Below are positions 21,939 through 34,900 of a stretch of 64,000 nt of DNA, piece after piece (within the stretch, counting starts at the first letter, position 1; every line of letters begins with the position of its first letter). Under the pieces are notes generated by a model. The model was not told the DNA's origin. It did no database searches and worked only from the letters and a program-made list of their open reading frames with translations. Source of the stretch: Warburgia ugandensis (Eukaryota; Streptophyta; Magnoliopsida; Canellales; Canellaceae); assembly GCA_035236585.1 (NCBI GenBank), contig CP141137.1, forward strand, positions 7,952,327-8,016,326. The letters are read 5' to 3'. The translations under genes and the position numbers were made by a program.

Positions 21939-22221
21939 CGGTGAAGCGAATGATAGAGCAGATGAGCTCGCAAAAAGAGTGGCACAGGATCAAAGAATGG
22001 TGATTGAAATTGGATATAGATCCTGCTCGTCATGATTCCTTTCCCTCCCCCCCCCCCTTTTCTCTGTCATGTAAACAACATATTTGTCTACTGCTTTTTG
22101 GACCTATCTTAGGTTCTGGGTTGATTTGTTATTTCTCTTTTCATACCTTGCAGCTTGTTTGTGTGATGTCACAATTTTCTCGATCGCTTTTTCTTTAATA
22201 AAATTTGCTTTTTAAAAAATT
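21939..22221 (+). mobile_element. 5'-truncated L1-type LINE tail
   Basis: A short frame encodes NGEANDRADELAKRVAQDQR, which resembles the end of the RNase H domain found at the C-terminus of many plant L1 proteins. A 3' untranslated stretch with AATAAAA near 22197 and an A-rich end follows. The flanks TTTATTCATTTGGAA (21924-21938) and TTTATCCATTTGGAA (22224-22238) look like an aged duplication. Confidence 0.65.
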
Positions 22222-22364
22222 TGTTTATCCATTTGGAAGAGTTTGTTCATGCAATCTCAATTGATCATATCTGGACACTGTTGGATTGCTGTTCCACCTA
22301 AAGGCTTAAGCTGATAGTAAGTAGGCCAACAAAATTTATACATGTTATAGGAATCCTACTTGGA

Positions 22365-22707
22365 TGAGTAACAAGATAAGAAAAGATAGAATTAGGAATG
22401 AAAACATTGAATGAAACTTAACGGTAGCACAAATAGGTAATAAGACGAGGCAAACTAGACTTAGATGGTTTGAATATGTCCAAGGGAGACCCAAAATGGA
22501 ATTGATTAGGAGCGAGGCAATGTAAATAGAAGGTTCTAAAAGGGTAAGGGAAAGGCCCAAAAGAATATACATAGAAGTGGTGAAAAAAGACTTAAAAACT
22601 TTGTAACTAAATAAAATCATTACTTAATATAGGAGAATGGAGGAACAAAATTCATGTGGCTGACACCTCATTGGGATAATATCTTGATGATGATGATGAT
22701 GATGATA
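22365..22707 (+). mobile_element. 5'-truncated RTE LINE tail
   Basis: The sequence matches the last 340 bases of the RTE LINEs at 13480-16793 and 26399-29024, with more substitutions (for example GGCCCAAAAGAATATACATA and ACTTAGATGGTTTGAATATG). It ends in (GAT)n. Flanking GAATCCTACTTGGA (22351-22364) and GAACCCTACTTGGA (22709-22722) are the aged target duplication. Confidence 0.88.
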
Positions 22708-22723
22708 AGAACCCTACTTGGAA

Positions 22724-23802
22724 GGCTCCTTTTTGGGCTTTTACACGTAGGTCCAACGTTCATCTATCTTGCATTAAAAATTGATATAGAGATATCATAA
22801 TTCAAACTCACAACCTTTTGATCAATACCGCTACGATACTATGTCTGTTTACTATTCAAAGCAAATAATATTTTTTTATGTCTAATAGAGAGAAGCCAAC
22901 ACTAGAGCCAGAGAAGGTGTATTTAATTGCATAGTTTTAAAAACTTGCTATTCCATGCTGTCTTTATTGCAAGAAAGTGAAAACTATGTATGTATGTATG
23001 TATGTATGTATGTATGTATGTATAAATTAATAATTATTTTATTCAAAATCTCACTCAAGTACTTTGAAGTCATCTACGAACTTCGATCTTAACTCAACCT
23101 ACCCTACTTTTTGGCTTAAAATAGTTTGTCCATGTCACAAGGGATTTTTCAAAGAACTAAACCTAGAGAATGTAAAAGATAATAAAAATTGAAAAAGAGA
23201 AAATACATAGATGGACGCAAAGTTAATGCAGCCAGGATGGTAAGCAAGTTGAATCCTTTCTTGTCCTTACAAATCAATGTGATCCAACTTCTCTTCACTA
23301 AAATGGTTATGTAAATCATTCAGGTGTTGTTTATGTGTTAACTTATCCGAATATATCAAATTTATATTATTATTTCAAGTGGATGATATAGAACGCAAGG
23401 TATATAGTATCATGGCGTGATGATTCGTCCAAAATATTATTATAAAAAAAAAGTGGTCCAAAATATCATTAATCTTATTTTTCTAATAATTTTAAGTCAA
23501 ACAAATGGTTTTCTAATCCTCATAATGATCAATGCATTGTTTTGGTAGCTTGATAGGCCATGAAATCTATTGGATTGCTTTCAATTCCATCACGATCAAT
23601 AATCATGATTACCCGTCACCTTGTTCATCAAATTAGATTGGAGAGCTTGAGTATAATTTTCAAAGAATTACTCCTAAAGTTAAATGCTATTGGAGTGAAT
23701 AATAGTTCAAAAGATCATTTAATCATAGTAAATTGAATGTAACAGGCTTGATTACTTGTGGCCTGACTTGATTTAATGGTGGGAAGACAATTTTGGTTTG
23801 AA
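22724..23802. other. Intergenic, no gene seen
   Basis: AT-rich sequence with one microsatellite and no recognisable coding or transposon signature. Confidence 0.45.
22985..23023. repeat. (TATG)n microsatellite
   Basis: About nine uninterrupted ATGT tetranucleotides. Confidence 0.97.
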
Positions 23803-23966
23803 GGGTAGCCTTGGCACAACAGTAAAAGTTGTCGTTATGTGACCTTGAGGTTACGGATGCAAGACGTAGAATCAGCCTTTTACAAAATGCAAAATAAAGC
23901 CCTTGTGGTCTGCCCCTTCCTCATACCCCGTATAGGGGGGAGCTTCATGCACTAGGGCCGCCCCCC
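23803..23966 (+). mobile_element. Au SINE copy 7
   Basis: It begins GTAGCCTTGGCACAACAGT, has GAGGTTACGGATGCAAGACG as a decayed box B, and ends ACTAGGGCCGCCCCCC. The flanks carry similar TTTTGGTTT blocks (23791-23799 and near 23975-23983), a likely aged duplication. Confidence 0.88.
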
Positions 23967-24271
23967 TAAGATAGTTTTGGTTTATTTATTCGACCTTAGA
24001 CAGGTGAGAGTCCGATGCCACAATTGACAATTAAGTAATAAAACATTTCTTCTTAATTTATGAAGAATTTTCCCTGTGTAGTAGGCTGCATATGAATGTT
24101 ATTTTTATATTAAAAATTTGAATTTTGTGTAAAAATGAATTTTATTAGATGGTTGGTGTGTTTGATTATTTATTTTCTCTCTCTTTTTTTTCCCTCAAGA
24201 TACTAATAGAATAGGAAAAGTAGAAAACCGTCTTTCCATTTAGTTACAGTTTATAAAAGTCATACATTTAA

Positions 24272-24432
24272 GGTGTGAAAATAGTTTCTTATAAAATGCA
24301 AGATAAGGTTTAATATCAAAGTTGTGTTTTAATGACCGTTATGATCTACCCTGAAAAATAAGACAAGACTGCGTAACTTTAACTCTTGTGATCTGCCTCT
24401 TCTCAGAATTCGTCAGCTGGGGCTGCCCTTTT
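24272..24432 (+). mobile_element. Au SINE copy 8, heavily decayed
   Basis: Recognisable parts are TTCTTATAAAATGCAAGATA, the block GTGATCTGCCTCTTCTCAGA and the end CAGCTGGGGCTGCCCTTTTT. The tRNA-like head is not recognisable, and the order suggests an internal rearrangement or two overlapping copies. It lies about 180 bases upstream of the Rab gene TATA box. Confidence 0.6.
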
Positions 24433-24607
24433 TAGGGTGGTCAAAGACCGCCCCAGCCTCTGCCGTACCCCCTTCAGTCCTCGGGCCCGCGTGATTCTCC
24501 TTCTAGACGAATAAGGAAAGCCGCCTGTTTTTGAAGCCGATGAAAAGGCCATTTACATTTCATCAATTTCTAGTAGGCCAGCTAATTGCTACGTGAGACA
24601 CTTGAGC

Positions 24608-24618
24608 ATATATATATA
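24608..24618 (+). promoter_or_regulatory. TATA box of the Rab5 gene
   Basis: ATATATATATA lies about 150 bases upstream of the start codon at 24765. It is followed by a pyrimidine-rich stretch (CCCCTCTCAGAG) where transcription could start. An ACGT core (TACGTG, 24590-24595) sits just upstream. Confidence 0.6.
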
Positions 24619-24764
24619 CCCCTCTCAGAGCAATTGCTTCCGTGTCTGGAGGGGTTGCTGGGGATCTCTTTCTTCCTTGTTGTCTGCTACAACCCCTCTA
24701 AAAAAAATCCAACAATTTCTTGCGTCCTAATTTTGCTAACCCTTTCTGTTTGAAATTTGGAGTA

Positions 24765-27700
24765 ATGGCCACTACGGTAAACAAGAATTTCAATGCCAAG
24801 TTGGTGAGTTTCCTTTCATTAGTTGGTTTCAAGTTCTTTGCTTTCAAATTTTTTTATTCTTTTTTGGGTTTTTGATGAATTCTCTTTTTTGGGTGGTTTA
24901 TGAGATTGTATTGGTAAGTGTTATCTAAATTTGTTATGCTATACTCATTGCCGCGGGTAATTTCTGAAATCATGTTCATGGGTTTCTCTCTTTTTGTTAT
25001 GCTGTTAAGTTTGTGCTTGGGGTTCTACTCATTCGGTGACTTAATTTCTTCTTCTTCTTCTTTTTGTTATAATTTTGTGATGTAAATTGCTATAATATTG
25101 TCTTTCTTCAGTTTTCCCATATTTTGATGTGGGTTTGTTGAAAACGTTAATCTACACATTTTGCATTTTTCCTTTGCTGTTTCTTTCTCTCTTGTTAAGT
25201 TTAGATTGTGGGAGTTATGTTGTTCAATTGATAAGATACTTCCAGGATATTTAATTTGAATTGACTTGCTATGGTTGTCAGGTTTGTATTCTGCTACTTG
25301 TAATTCTCTGGGTCTCTTATTATTTTGTTGCCAGTGATCTGTTTCAGATTAATGGTATTGTAAGTCACAACAAGGTTTAGAAGTCCCTTTATGTTTTCTT
25401 CAAGATTTTTCTTGCTCCAAAATCATTTATCGGCATGAGCTTTGTTTTGCAGACATGCTAAGAGTCATTACCTGGATTTCAGTGCAGATTTGGTTTCATA
25501 TATATATTAAGTTGGTGGTTTTTTTTAGTTTTATCTAATTGTGCTGCATTCCTTGATTTCCTTTACATGCTAGTGGTCTTCATTAAATTCTCTGGTAGTT
25601 TGGATCTGATAATTCAGGTTCTTCTTGGAGACGTTGGAGCTGGAAAATCTAGCCTGGTCTTGCGTTTTGTGAAAGGGCATTTCATTGATTTTCAGGTTAG
25701 TCATTTGTTTGTAATTTAGGGCACTTAATGTTATTTGAGGCATATTTCTGGAGTGTTTAGCTTACTTGCTTCGGTGCTTGGTGCTTTAGGAATCAACTAT
25801 TGGTGCTGCCTTTTTCTCACAAACAGTGGCTGTCAATGACACCACTGTAAAGTTTGAGATTTGGGACACAGCAGGACAGGAGAGATATCATAGCTTGGCT
25901 CCCATGTATTACAGAGGAGCTGCAGCAGCTATAATTGTGTATGATATAACAAACCCGGTGAGTGAAAATCATTGATGTTTGCACCCAGTTCATGTTGTTT
26001 GATTGAAAATTTGAGCTTCTTATTGACTAGAAAGAAAGAAAGAGAAAATCTTAGAATAAGTGTTGTCATATACATGCCTGTATGTATGTAGACCTAGAAA
26101 GGGAGGCTTGGCACAATGGTAGAGTTGTCGATGTGTGACGTTGAGGTCACGGGTTCAAGGCGTGGAAACAACCCCTTTCAAAAATGCATGGTAAGGCTGC
26201 ATACTATAGACCCTTTGTGGTCCGCCCCTTATCCGGACCTGGCATATGCGGGAGCTTCGTGCACCTGGCTGCCCTTTTTTATGTATGTAGACCTTGTGAA
26301 CAAGAATCAAGGAATTGAACTTAGGTTGCCATGATATAGCTGCAGGTTTAGCCTATTTGTACCCTGGTTTGCTACTTTCAAATAAAAATTATCAGGGATA
26401 GAATAATAATAATAAAAATGATTCTAGGAGAGCAGATTATAAATATTATAAGTGCATATGCACCACAAGTAGGGCTACAAGATATAATTAAGAGACAGTT
26501 TTGGGAAGATATGGAGGGAGTCATGCAAGAAATTCCCAACACTGAGGGAATATTTATAGGAGCAGACTTAAATGGCCATGTAGGAAAAGATAAGGAAGGA
26601 TATGATAGAATACACGGAGGGTATGGTATAGGTGAACGAAACGAGATGGGGGAGAATATCCTCGATTTTGCTTTGTCATATAATCTATCCATTGCAAATA
26701 CACTCTTTAAGAAGAGGGATGAACACTTAATAACCTTTAAAAGTGGACTTCATAAAAGCCAAATAGACTTTTTTCTACTTAGGAATAATGAACGATCTAT
26801 ATGTAAGGATTGTAAGGTGATACAGGTGAGAGTTTAACCTCACAACATAGGTTAATGGTTATGGATATTCATATCAAAAGATGGAGTAAAAGAACCGAAC
26901 TTAATACACATCCAAAAACTAAGTGGTGGAACTTAAAAGGAGAGAAAATAACCTCATTCAAAAATAAGTTGATGGTAGAAGGAAATTGGAATTATGAAGC
27001 AGTAAATACCATGTGGACTAATATGGTGAGTCCATTAAGAAAGTGGCAAAAGATGTCTTAGGAGTATCTAAAGGTAAAAGGCTATTAACAAAGGAAACAT
27101 GGTGGTGGAATGAAACAGTGCAAAAAGCTATTAAAGAAAAACGAATGCATTTTAAAGCATGGCGAGAAGATTAGAAATAATGAAAACTATGAACAATATA
27201 AGAATGCTAAAAACGTTGCTAAGAGAATAGTAAGTGAGGCTAAACTTAAAGCATATGATGAGCTCTATAATAGACTAGGAACAAGAGAAGGTGAGAAAGA
27301 TGTGTTTAAACTTGCAAAGGTAAGAGAAACGAGAAGAGTAAGGACTTAGAGCATGTTAGGTGCATTAGAAGCGATGATCAAAGGGTATTAGTCAAAGACG
27401 CCGAGATCAAACAAAGGTGGGAAATCTACTTCCAAAAATTGCTAAATGACAATGGCCCTGAGAATAGAGGGATTGAAAATACTATAAATCTAAATAACAC
27501 TGGATATTATAGATATGAACGTAGGATTAAAATGCTTGAAGTAAAAGAGGCCTTGAGAAAGATGAAATCGGGAAAGGCCATGGGGCACGATGGTATACCA
27601 ATAGAGGTTTGGAAGCATATGGGAGATATTGGGGTAGTTTGGTTGACCAAGTTGTTTAACAAGATTATAAAATCAAAGAAAATGCCGGATGAGTGGAGGA

Positions 27701-30700
27701 AAAGCTCTATTGTACCAATCTATAAGAATAAAGGAGACATTCAGAGCTGCACTAATTATCGAGGGATCAAACTTATGAGCCACACCATGAAACTTTTTGA
27801 AAGAGTCATTGAGAAGAGGCTACGACATGAAACAAGTGTATCGGAGAATCGGTTTGGTTTCATGCACAGGAGGTCTACCATGGAAGCTATTTTCTTACTA
27901 AGACAATTAGTAGAGAAATATAGGGAGAGGAGAAAAGACCTACACATGGTCTTTATTGACTTAGAGAAGGCTTATGATAGAGTCCACAGAGAGTTAATAT
28001 GGAGGGTGTTAGGTGTTAAAGGGGTTTCTCGGGGTATATAGACATAATTAAAGATATGTATGAGGGAGCAAGAATAAATGTTAAGACCACTAGTGGCGTG
28101 GTAGTGATTTTCCTGTCCTTTGTCGGATTGCACCAAGGATCGGCATTAAGTCCATACCTTTTCACATTAGTTATGGATGAGTTAACAAAACATCTCGCAT
28201 GAGGAGATTCCCTGGTGCATGCTATTTGCAGACGATATAGTCCTACTTGATGAGACAAGGGAGGGTGTCAACATAAAGCTAGAGCTATGGAGAGAAGCAA
28301 GTAGAATCAAAAGGATTTAAAATTAGCCGAACTAAGACAGAATATATGGAATGTAATTTTAGCAAGGAGAGTAGGAGTGGAGCACCGGTCAAGATTGATA
28401 ACCAAGAGGTCCCCATGAGATACCACTTCCGATACTTAGGATCATTGATCCATGAGAGTGGAGAGATTGAGAGGGAGGTTACCCAGAGAATCCAAGCGGG
28501 TTGGAACAAATGGAGATGTGCATCGGGGGTTTTATGTGATCGGCGGGTGCCACTCAAACTAAAGGGAAAATTCTATAGGATGGCTATAAGGCCGGCCATG
28601 CTCTATGGATCAGAGTGTTGGGCAGTTAAGGAACATCATACTCATAGGCTGAGTGTTGCAGAAATGAGGATGTTGAGATGGATGAGTGGTAAGACAAGAA
28701 AGGATAGAATTAGAAATGAAAATATTAGAAGAAATTTAGGGATAGCACCAATAGGTAACAAGATGAGGGAGATTAGACTTAGATGGTTTGGACATGTTCA
28801 AAGGAGGCCAACAACGGCACCAGTTAGAAGGAGTGAGGCAATACAAGTTGAAGGTTCTAAAAGGGCAAGGGGAAGGCCCAAAAGAACGTGGATAGAAGTG
28901 GTGAGGAAAGATTTAAAAACTTTGGGACTAAATGAAGCCATGGTATTTAATAGAGTGGAATGGAGGAATAAGATTCATGTGGCCGACCCCTAATTGGGAT
29001 AAGGTCTTGATGATGATGATGATGAAATAAAAATTATCAGGGAATTTGTTAACTACTATATTGAAACAGTTTACTTCTTTATATTCACATGAAGAACCAT
29101 CAACAACTTCTGATTGCGAATGTATTTAATTAACAAGCTGTTATCAAGATTTAAAACAAGGTTTCTTCCTTGTGCTGGTTGTGGCACTATGAAAAAGTTA
29201 TCCGGTTGGGTAGATGATTTTGTGGGTGGATTACATTTGACTTTGAAAAAATCTTTCAAAAAGGCCCCAACTTGCACAAAAAATTCTAGAAAAGCACCAA
29301 CTTTTTGATTGTTCAAGAAAAGGCCCAGAGTTGAGAGTCTTTTTCATATTTGGTGTAAGCCATTAACATCTTAAACGGCATTTGTTTGGCGCTAACATGT
29401 CAGCCCATGTGGCAGTTGACTTGACGTGCTGACGTGTTGACTTGCAACGTGGCTCCAGAAAGCTTTGAAAACTAATTAAAAAAAGCCGGGCTCACAGATT
29501 CTTATAAACTCATACTCTATTACTGCCTTGAAGTACTCCTCATTGTCCGTCTCCCAAGCGTTTCTGCATTGGCATTCAACAAATCCTCCAAGCTATACAG
29601 CTGCTTTATACCCCCCAAAAAATACCAAACTTCCAATAACCTCAACTTCCAAATCAAAACCCCCTTTTCACCACAATATTACCTTGCATTCCACTTGAAG
29701 GCCAATCTTCACTCCCCCTTCTTTCAATCTTGGCATCCCTTATTTTTCATGTGGTTGTTGTGTTTGGATGGTGAAGATGTTGAGCTAATTGATGGCAGAA
29801 TTGATGGTAGATATCCAATGTAGGATTTCTGGATTTGGTTTGCACAGAGATTCAGCTTGTTTGAGAATGCAGATGAGTTGAACTGGATTAGAGTGGGAGT
29901 CGTCAGGATTTTGCTGTAGAGTTTGCTTCTTGAGTATCTGAGACTGCTTGATTCAATGGCGGATTTCTCTGATAAAGAGATTGCCTTGCAAGAGAAGCGT
30001 GCAGAGTTGCTGGAGTTTGATGAGAGACGGTACTATCTTGTTGGAGATTTGGTTTCCTGATAAGGTTATGACTTTTAAGCAAGGGAAATTGGAAACTGAT
30101 GGCAGAAACTCGCCAGAGAAATTCATGTTGTGGAGCAAAAGGAACTTGAGATTGACGAGGCCGGAAAGGTTGGGGACTTCGCCAGAGATTGAGTTTCCTT
30201 TGAAGCTCAAAACTTTAGCTGATCAAGTTTAATTAAGCTCTTCTCTGATAAATTTCCAGCATTTAAGAACAAATTTGGTGACTCTTCCTGTCATACATTC
30301 CTTAATTCTTTTCCATTTAAGGACATCCAATCCCTGCAGCCATTGCATAAAGTTGGAAGGATCGATGGATAAGTGCTGCTGTGTCTTGCGATTTTACTGG
30401 AACGAGGAATATAAAGAGCAGAAACAAAAATAACTAGAACCTAAAACCAGATGATCCATTGAAAATCTATCAAGAAATGATCAAATCTTCAATGCATCTT
30501 TTCTGAGCTTCTTCTTGATTGAACGCGATGAATGAATTTCCATCTTGTTCCACTGTTGTTTATGGGAGAGGGAAAGCAGAAAGAGGCCCAATTGCTGCTC
30601 CCACCTTTTACTGCTTCCTGGTCCCACATGTCAAGTTGACTCCCCAGCATGTCAGGTCAGATACCATGTGGCATGACATACTGGTGAGAAATAGACGTTG

Positions 30701-31896
30701 GTTAACATTTTAATGGCTTATGCCAAATATGAAAAAAACTCTCAGCTTTGGGCCTTTTCTTGAAAAATAAAAAAGTTGGTGCTTTTATTGAATTTTTCAC
30801 ACAAGTTGAGGTCTTTTAGAAAGAAATTTCTTTAACTTTTGTAGGAGTGGCATTCATTAGTCATTCTGAGATTAGTTTACAGAACTTGCCGTTATAATAA
30901 AATGCTGGTTGTTCTGAGATTAGCTTACGAAGTTACATTGGTCTCCTGTTGAAAATTTCTTATTTGTTTTTGTAGGATTCATTTGTCAGGGCAAAGAAAT
31001 GGGTTCAAGAACTTCGAGCACAAGGTAGTTTATAAACTCTGTCGCTTCATTTACATCTTCCTAAAGATTTCTGGTCACATGATGCTCGATGGTAAAATCA
31101 TATATTGGATTATCTTTGAGTGGCAAACCTATATTCGTCAACCATCTGTTTCACATAGAATCTAATCTTTTGATTCTTTTTTCAGTTAACTTGTTTGATT
31201 ATCCATTATGGAACATTATTGAGCTATTTCTGGTGCTAATTCCTGGGTTACTGATTGTCTTTGATCTTGTCAAGGTAACTCAAACATGGTGTTGGCACTT
31301 GCTGGAAATAAAGCTGATCTGTTGGAAGCAAGGCAGGTGGCTGCTGAGGTAAAGCAATAGCCTTGTCACATTTTCTCAGCTTTCTTGTCTGTTGAGGAAA
31401 ATTAATTTCAGTTTACTACCTTCCCCACCTGGATCATAGAATTCCTTTCTCCTATTTATTCTTTCAGTTTACATGTCTTTCATGGTGAATGTGGACAGTT
31501 ATTAGTCTAAGGCTCTAACTTAGTTTCTTGTTGTTGGTGCATGACTTAGTTTCTCGTTGTTGGTGCATGCATGACATGCATATTTCATTCTAAAAATTTC
31601 AGCTAATGCTATATAAGCCAGCTTGAATATCATCAATATTTTGCTTGGATGCTCTTACCACCTTTATTTTTCTCATATAGTTTTCTTTTATTGATATATT
31701 TGTTTATTTTAAATGGAGAAGAAAGGATGTTGAATATTGGATGTCAACCTATACAATATGCCTGTGGTATCACTTCAAGTAATAAGTAATCCTCTCAGTG
31801 ATCAAATTTCATGATTAATTCATGTAATTTATGTTTATGGTTCAAGTTGGCAATATATATATATATATATATGTATGTAAATAAATAAATAAATAA

Positions 31897-31940
<44 letters not shown>

Positions 31941-34900
31941 GTCAAGTTTAAAAATGCTATACGAGAAAACCATGCACATTCTGGACACAAACTGTTATTC
32001 TTTTTTTGCTTCCTAATAGAGAGTACATATAAGTTTTTGTTGGCGTCCTGAGAATTTTCATTAGATAGCTTCACAGGTACTATAATGAACATTTGATCCG
32101 GACACGAAGTAGAGATGTCTATGGTAATGCTATCTGTTATTAGTGAAGCCTTTTTTGCACATTAATCCAATGTTCAGTTAACATGATATGCATTTTAATG
32201 CCACCATCCTGGTCATTTGGTTATGAATAATACCAGAATAAACATTAACACACTCAGAACATACTAACAGAACCTTGCATTTGCATGTTGATGACAAGAG
32301 ACATGCTAGCTGGATGCCTACATCAAGATGGCACCCAAGACTTTCTGGTAACATCCTTCGCTTCAGCATCCGTATAGTATTTTTCCAGATGATAAAGTAT
32401 ACACTATAATGGGATTTGTGTATCCCAGACATTTCGCATGGAAATGTTTATGTACTTACAATTTGGCAGGTGTTATTGCTTTTGTTGCACTGGTTGTCTT
32501 GGTATTTATAAAATATATTATACAGGAATTAGGTTCTTAATAGTAGCCTTCTTCAGTTGTTATGTGTGATAAACAAGATTGTGGTTGTAGCAATGGATTG
32601 TTTGATAGTAGTCTTTTCTTGCATAGTTTAGGCAACTGTTACATTCATTTTGCCCTTTATACATCCTTCATGTTGATTCTTTCTGACAACACAAATCATT
32701 ATGGGGCCAGTTCCTGCCATCAAACAATGCCATGCCGTGATCTATCAAATTTTGATATAATGCCTTAAAGCACCCATGTATCTCTAGATCCACAAAGAAA
32801 GTGTATCTGACTTTGTCCATCCTTAGACATAAGATACCTGGTTTCGCTTTCATATTGCTGTGTTCTACATAGACTGTAGTTTCTCTACCATTTACTGTAT
32901 TGGAGTTGGTATTCATTTACTTGTTCTGCTATTATTCACCCATCCGTTTTAAATTAGTATTTTCATTAATCACATTGCAAGGGCCACCTTCAGCTATGAT
33001 TGGAGCATTTATAGATAGCAAAGTCTAACACATTGGCCTTACTGGAGTATCAGACTCTAATTAGCTGAAAATAGCCAGTCTCCTTCCACACTCATGATTC
33101 ATAACGATGGTACTCCCCTTTTTGGAACTGGATAAACGTGATGGCACCACCCTCATTGGAGCTGGATAAATGTGATTTTTCTAAATCGGTTGGATATAAC
33201 TTAAAGGAGGGGATCCAACTTGCTCTTTTCATGATGTAACAGCTGTTTATGATTTCATTTGAGCACATTCTGAAACCCTCATGCTCGGAGTCCTTTAATT
33301 CATTCCTTTCTTTTGCACTGAAGTTGGTATATCCGAAGAAGCTGCATCTTGTGCCAAGAGGAAATGTATGTTCTTCTTGTCCATACATGGTATCAGTGAA
33401 ATCATTATGCAAGTTTCTGTTTCTTTAGGTTTTCTCCATTTGGTTATATCTGAGTCTTTGTCATGTTATTGAAAGTGGCTCCTTGGTCAAGGAGAGCGCA
33501 GGTGTGGTGGAGACTCTGTTTTTTTGCAAAAGTGGGAGGCTCTGGAAGGAAAATAATAGCAAAGATTTTTAAAAGGTAACGAGGGCTGCATAAGGACTTC
33601 ACAGGAGAAGATTTTTGTTCCTGGTTGTAGTTAGGCTTCTGTTACTGCACCTTCGAAAGGAAATCCTAGTTAGGAAATCGGGGTGCCACGTGGTTTCTAG
33701 ATTAGTATCCGTTTTTGTTGTCTGGCAGGACTCTTAGTATTTGGATCACTGGCCTTCCTCAGCAGGAAGTGGTGGTACCATCAGATGTCGCTTGGATAGT
33801 TTTCTCTAGTCCCATAAGTGTCTGAGATGCTTCGGATGCCGAAACTGTAGTTTTGGCCTAAGATATGAAGCTTTTTTTATGCTTCTAGTCCCATAAGTGT
33901 CTGGTGAAGCTTTTTTGATGCTTCATCTGTGGAATGAATGAATGCTATCAGATGGGTCCATGCAGAGGAGTTCCTTGCCGGTTGACTGATATTTTGGGGT
34001 TACCTTTTAGACTTTGTTGATTTATATCCATCTCATTTGGGCATGCGTTTGGAAATCAAATTTGGAGGTTGATTCCCTCTCTTGGGATTAATTGGAAAGG
34101 ATCCACCCAAGAATCGCTAGGGACTATTTGCACAAGAGTGAAAATCTTTTCCAAAGTCCATTGCAAAACCATTTTCAACCACTTCTACACTGTATGTGAT
34201 TACATGGTCGCTAATGCTGTCCAAATCCTCTTACCATGGATGGGTCCAATTTTGGGGGACAACCATGGATATGAGCTGTGAAAAACATACCAAAAAGAAG
34301 AAGAACCCTCACATGGCCTGAGTACCAATTTATAGACATGTTTCCTTTATAGAACCTAACAGTAAATCCATCAAAGTAGGAGAGGTATGGAAGTAAGCCA
34401 TTAGAATGGAAACGTAACACCCTGGGTTTTTATAGCATTTTGGCTGGTGAGAACAAATCTGGCCTGGATCTGGGTAAAGGAAGCTAGATGGAGAAGAGAA
34501 CGGCAAAGGGGAGGAGGACTCACCTTGATCCGCCGGTGGGTGTCTGATCTGGGTTTCCGCCTTGCTATCCCTGCGGACATTCTGTTTGGTGGAGATCGCA
34601 AGAAGCAAGGGAAACTGGAGAGGAAGAATCGTGCTGGGAGGGGGGAAGGGAAGTTTTTCCCTTTATAGGCTACTCACCGACCTTCTCCTCCGGTGGCGTC
34701 GGCATCGGAGTAGGAGAGGGTAGAAGGGGGTAGAAGGGGGGTGTCGTTATCAAAACGACCCCCTTTGATTTGGGTCCTCACCTATTTACAATTTTGCCCC
34801 TACACTTAAAATGCACATAGCTTTCTCATATGATCTCCGTTTTGATTGTTCTTTATGTCGTTGGAATTCTATTGACGCATATTTTCTAAATTTGGGTTTT

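Noticed and set aside
26378-26692. 104-codon minus-strand frame
   Set aside because: Antisense shadow of the LINE endonuclease region inside Rab5 intron 3.
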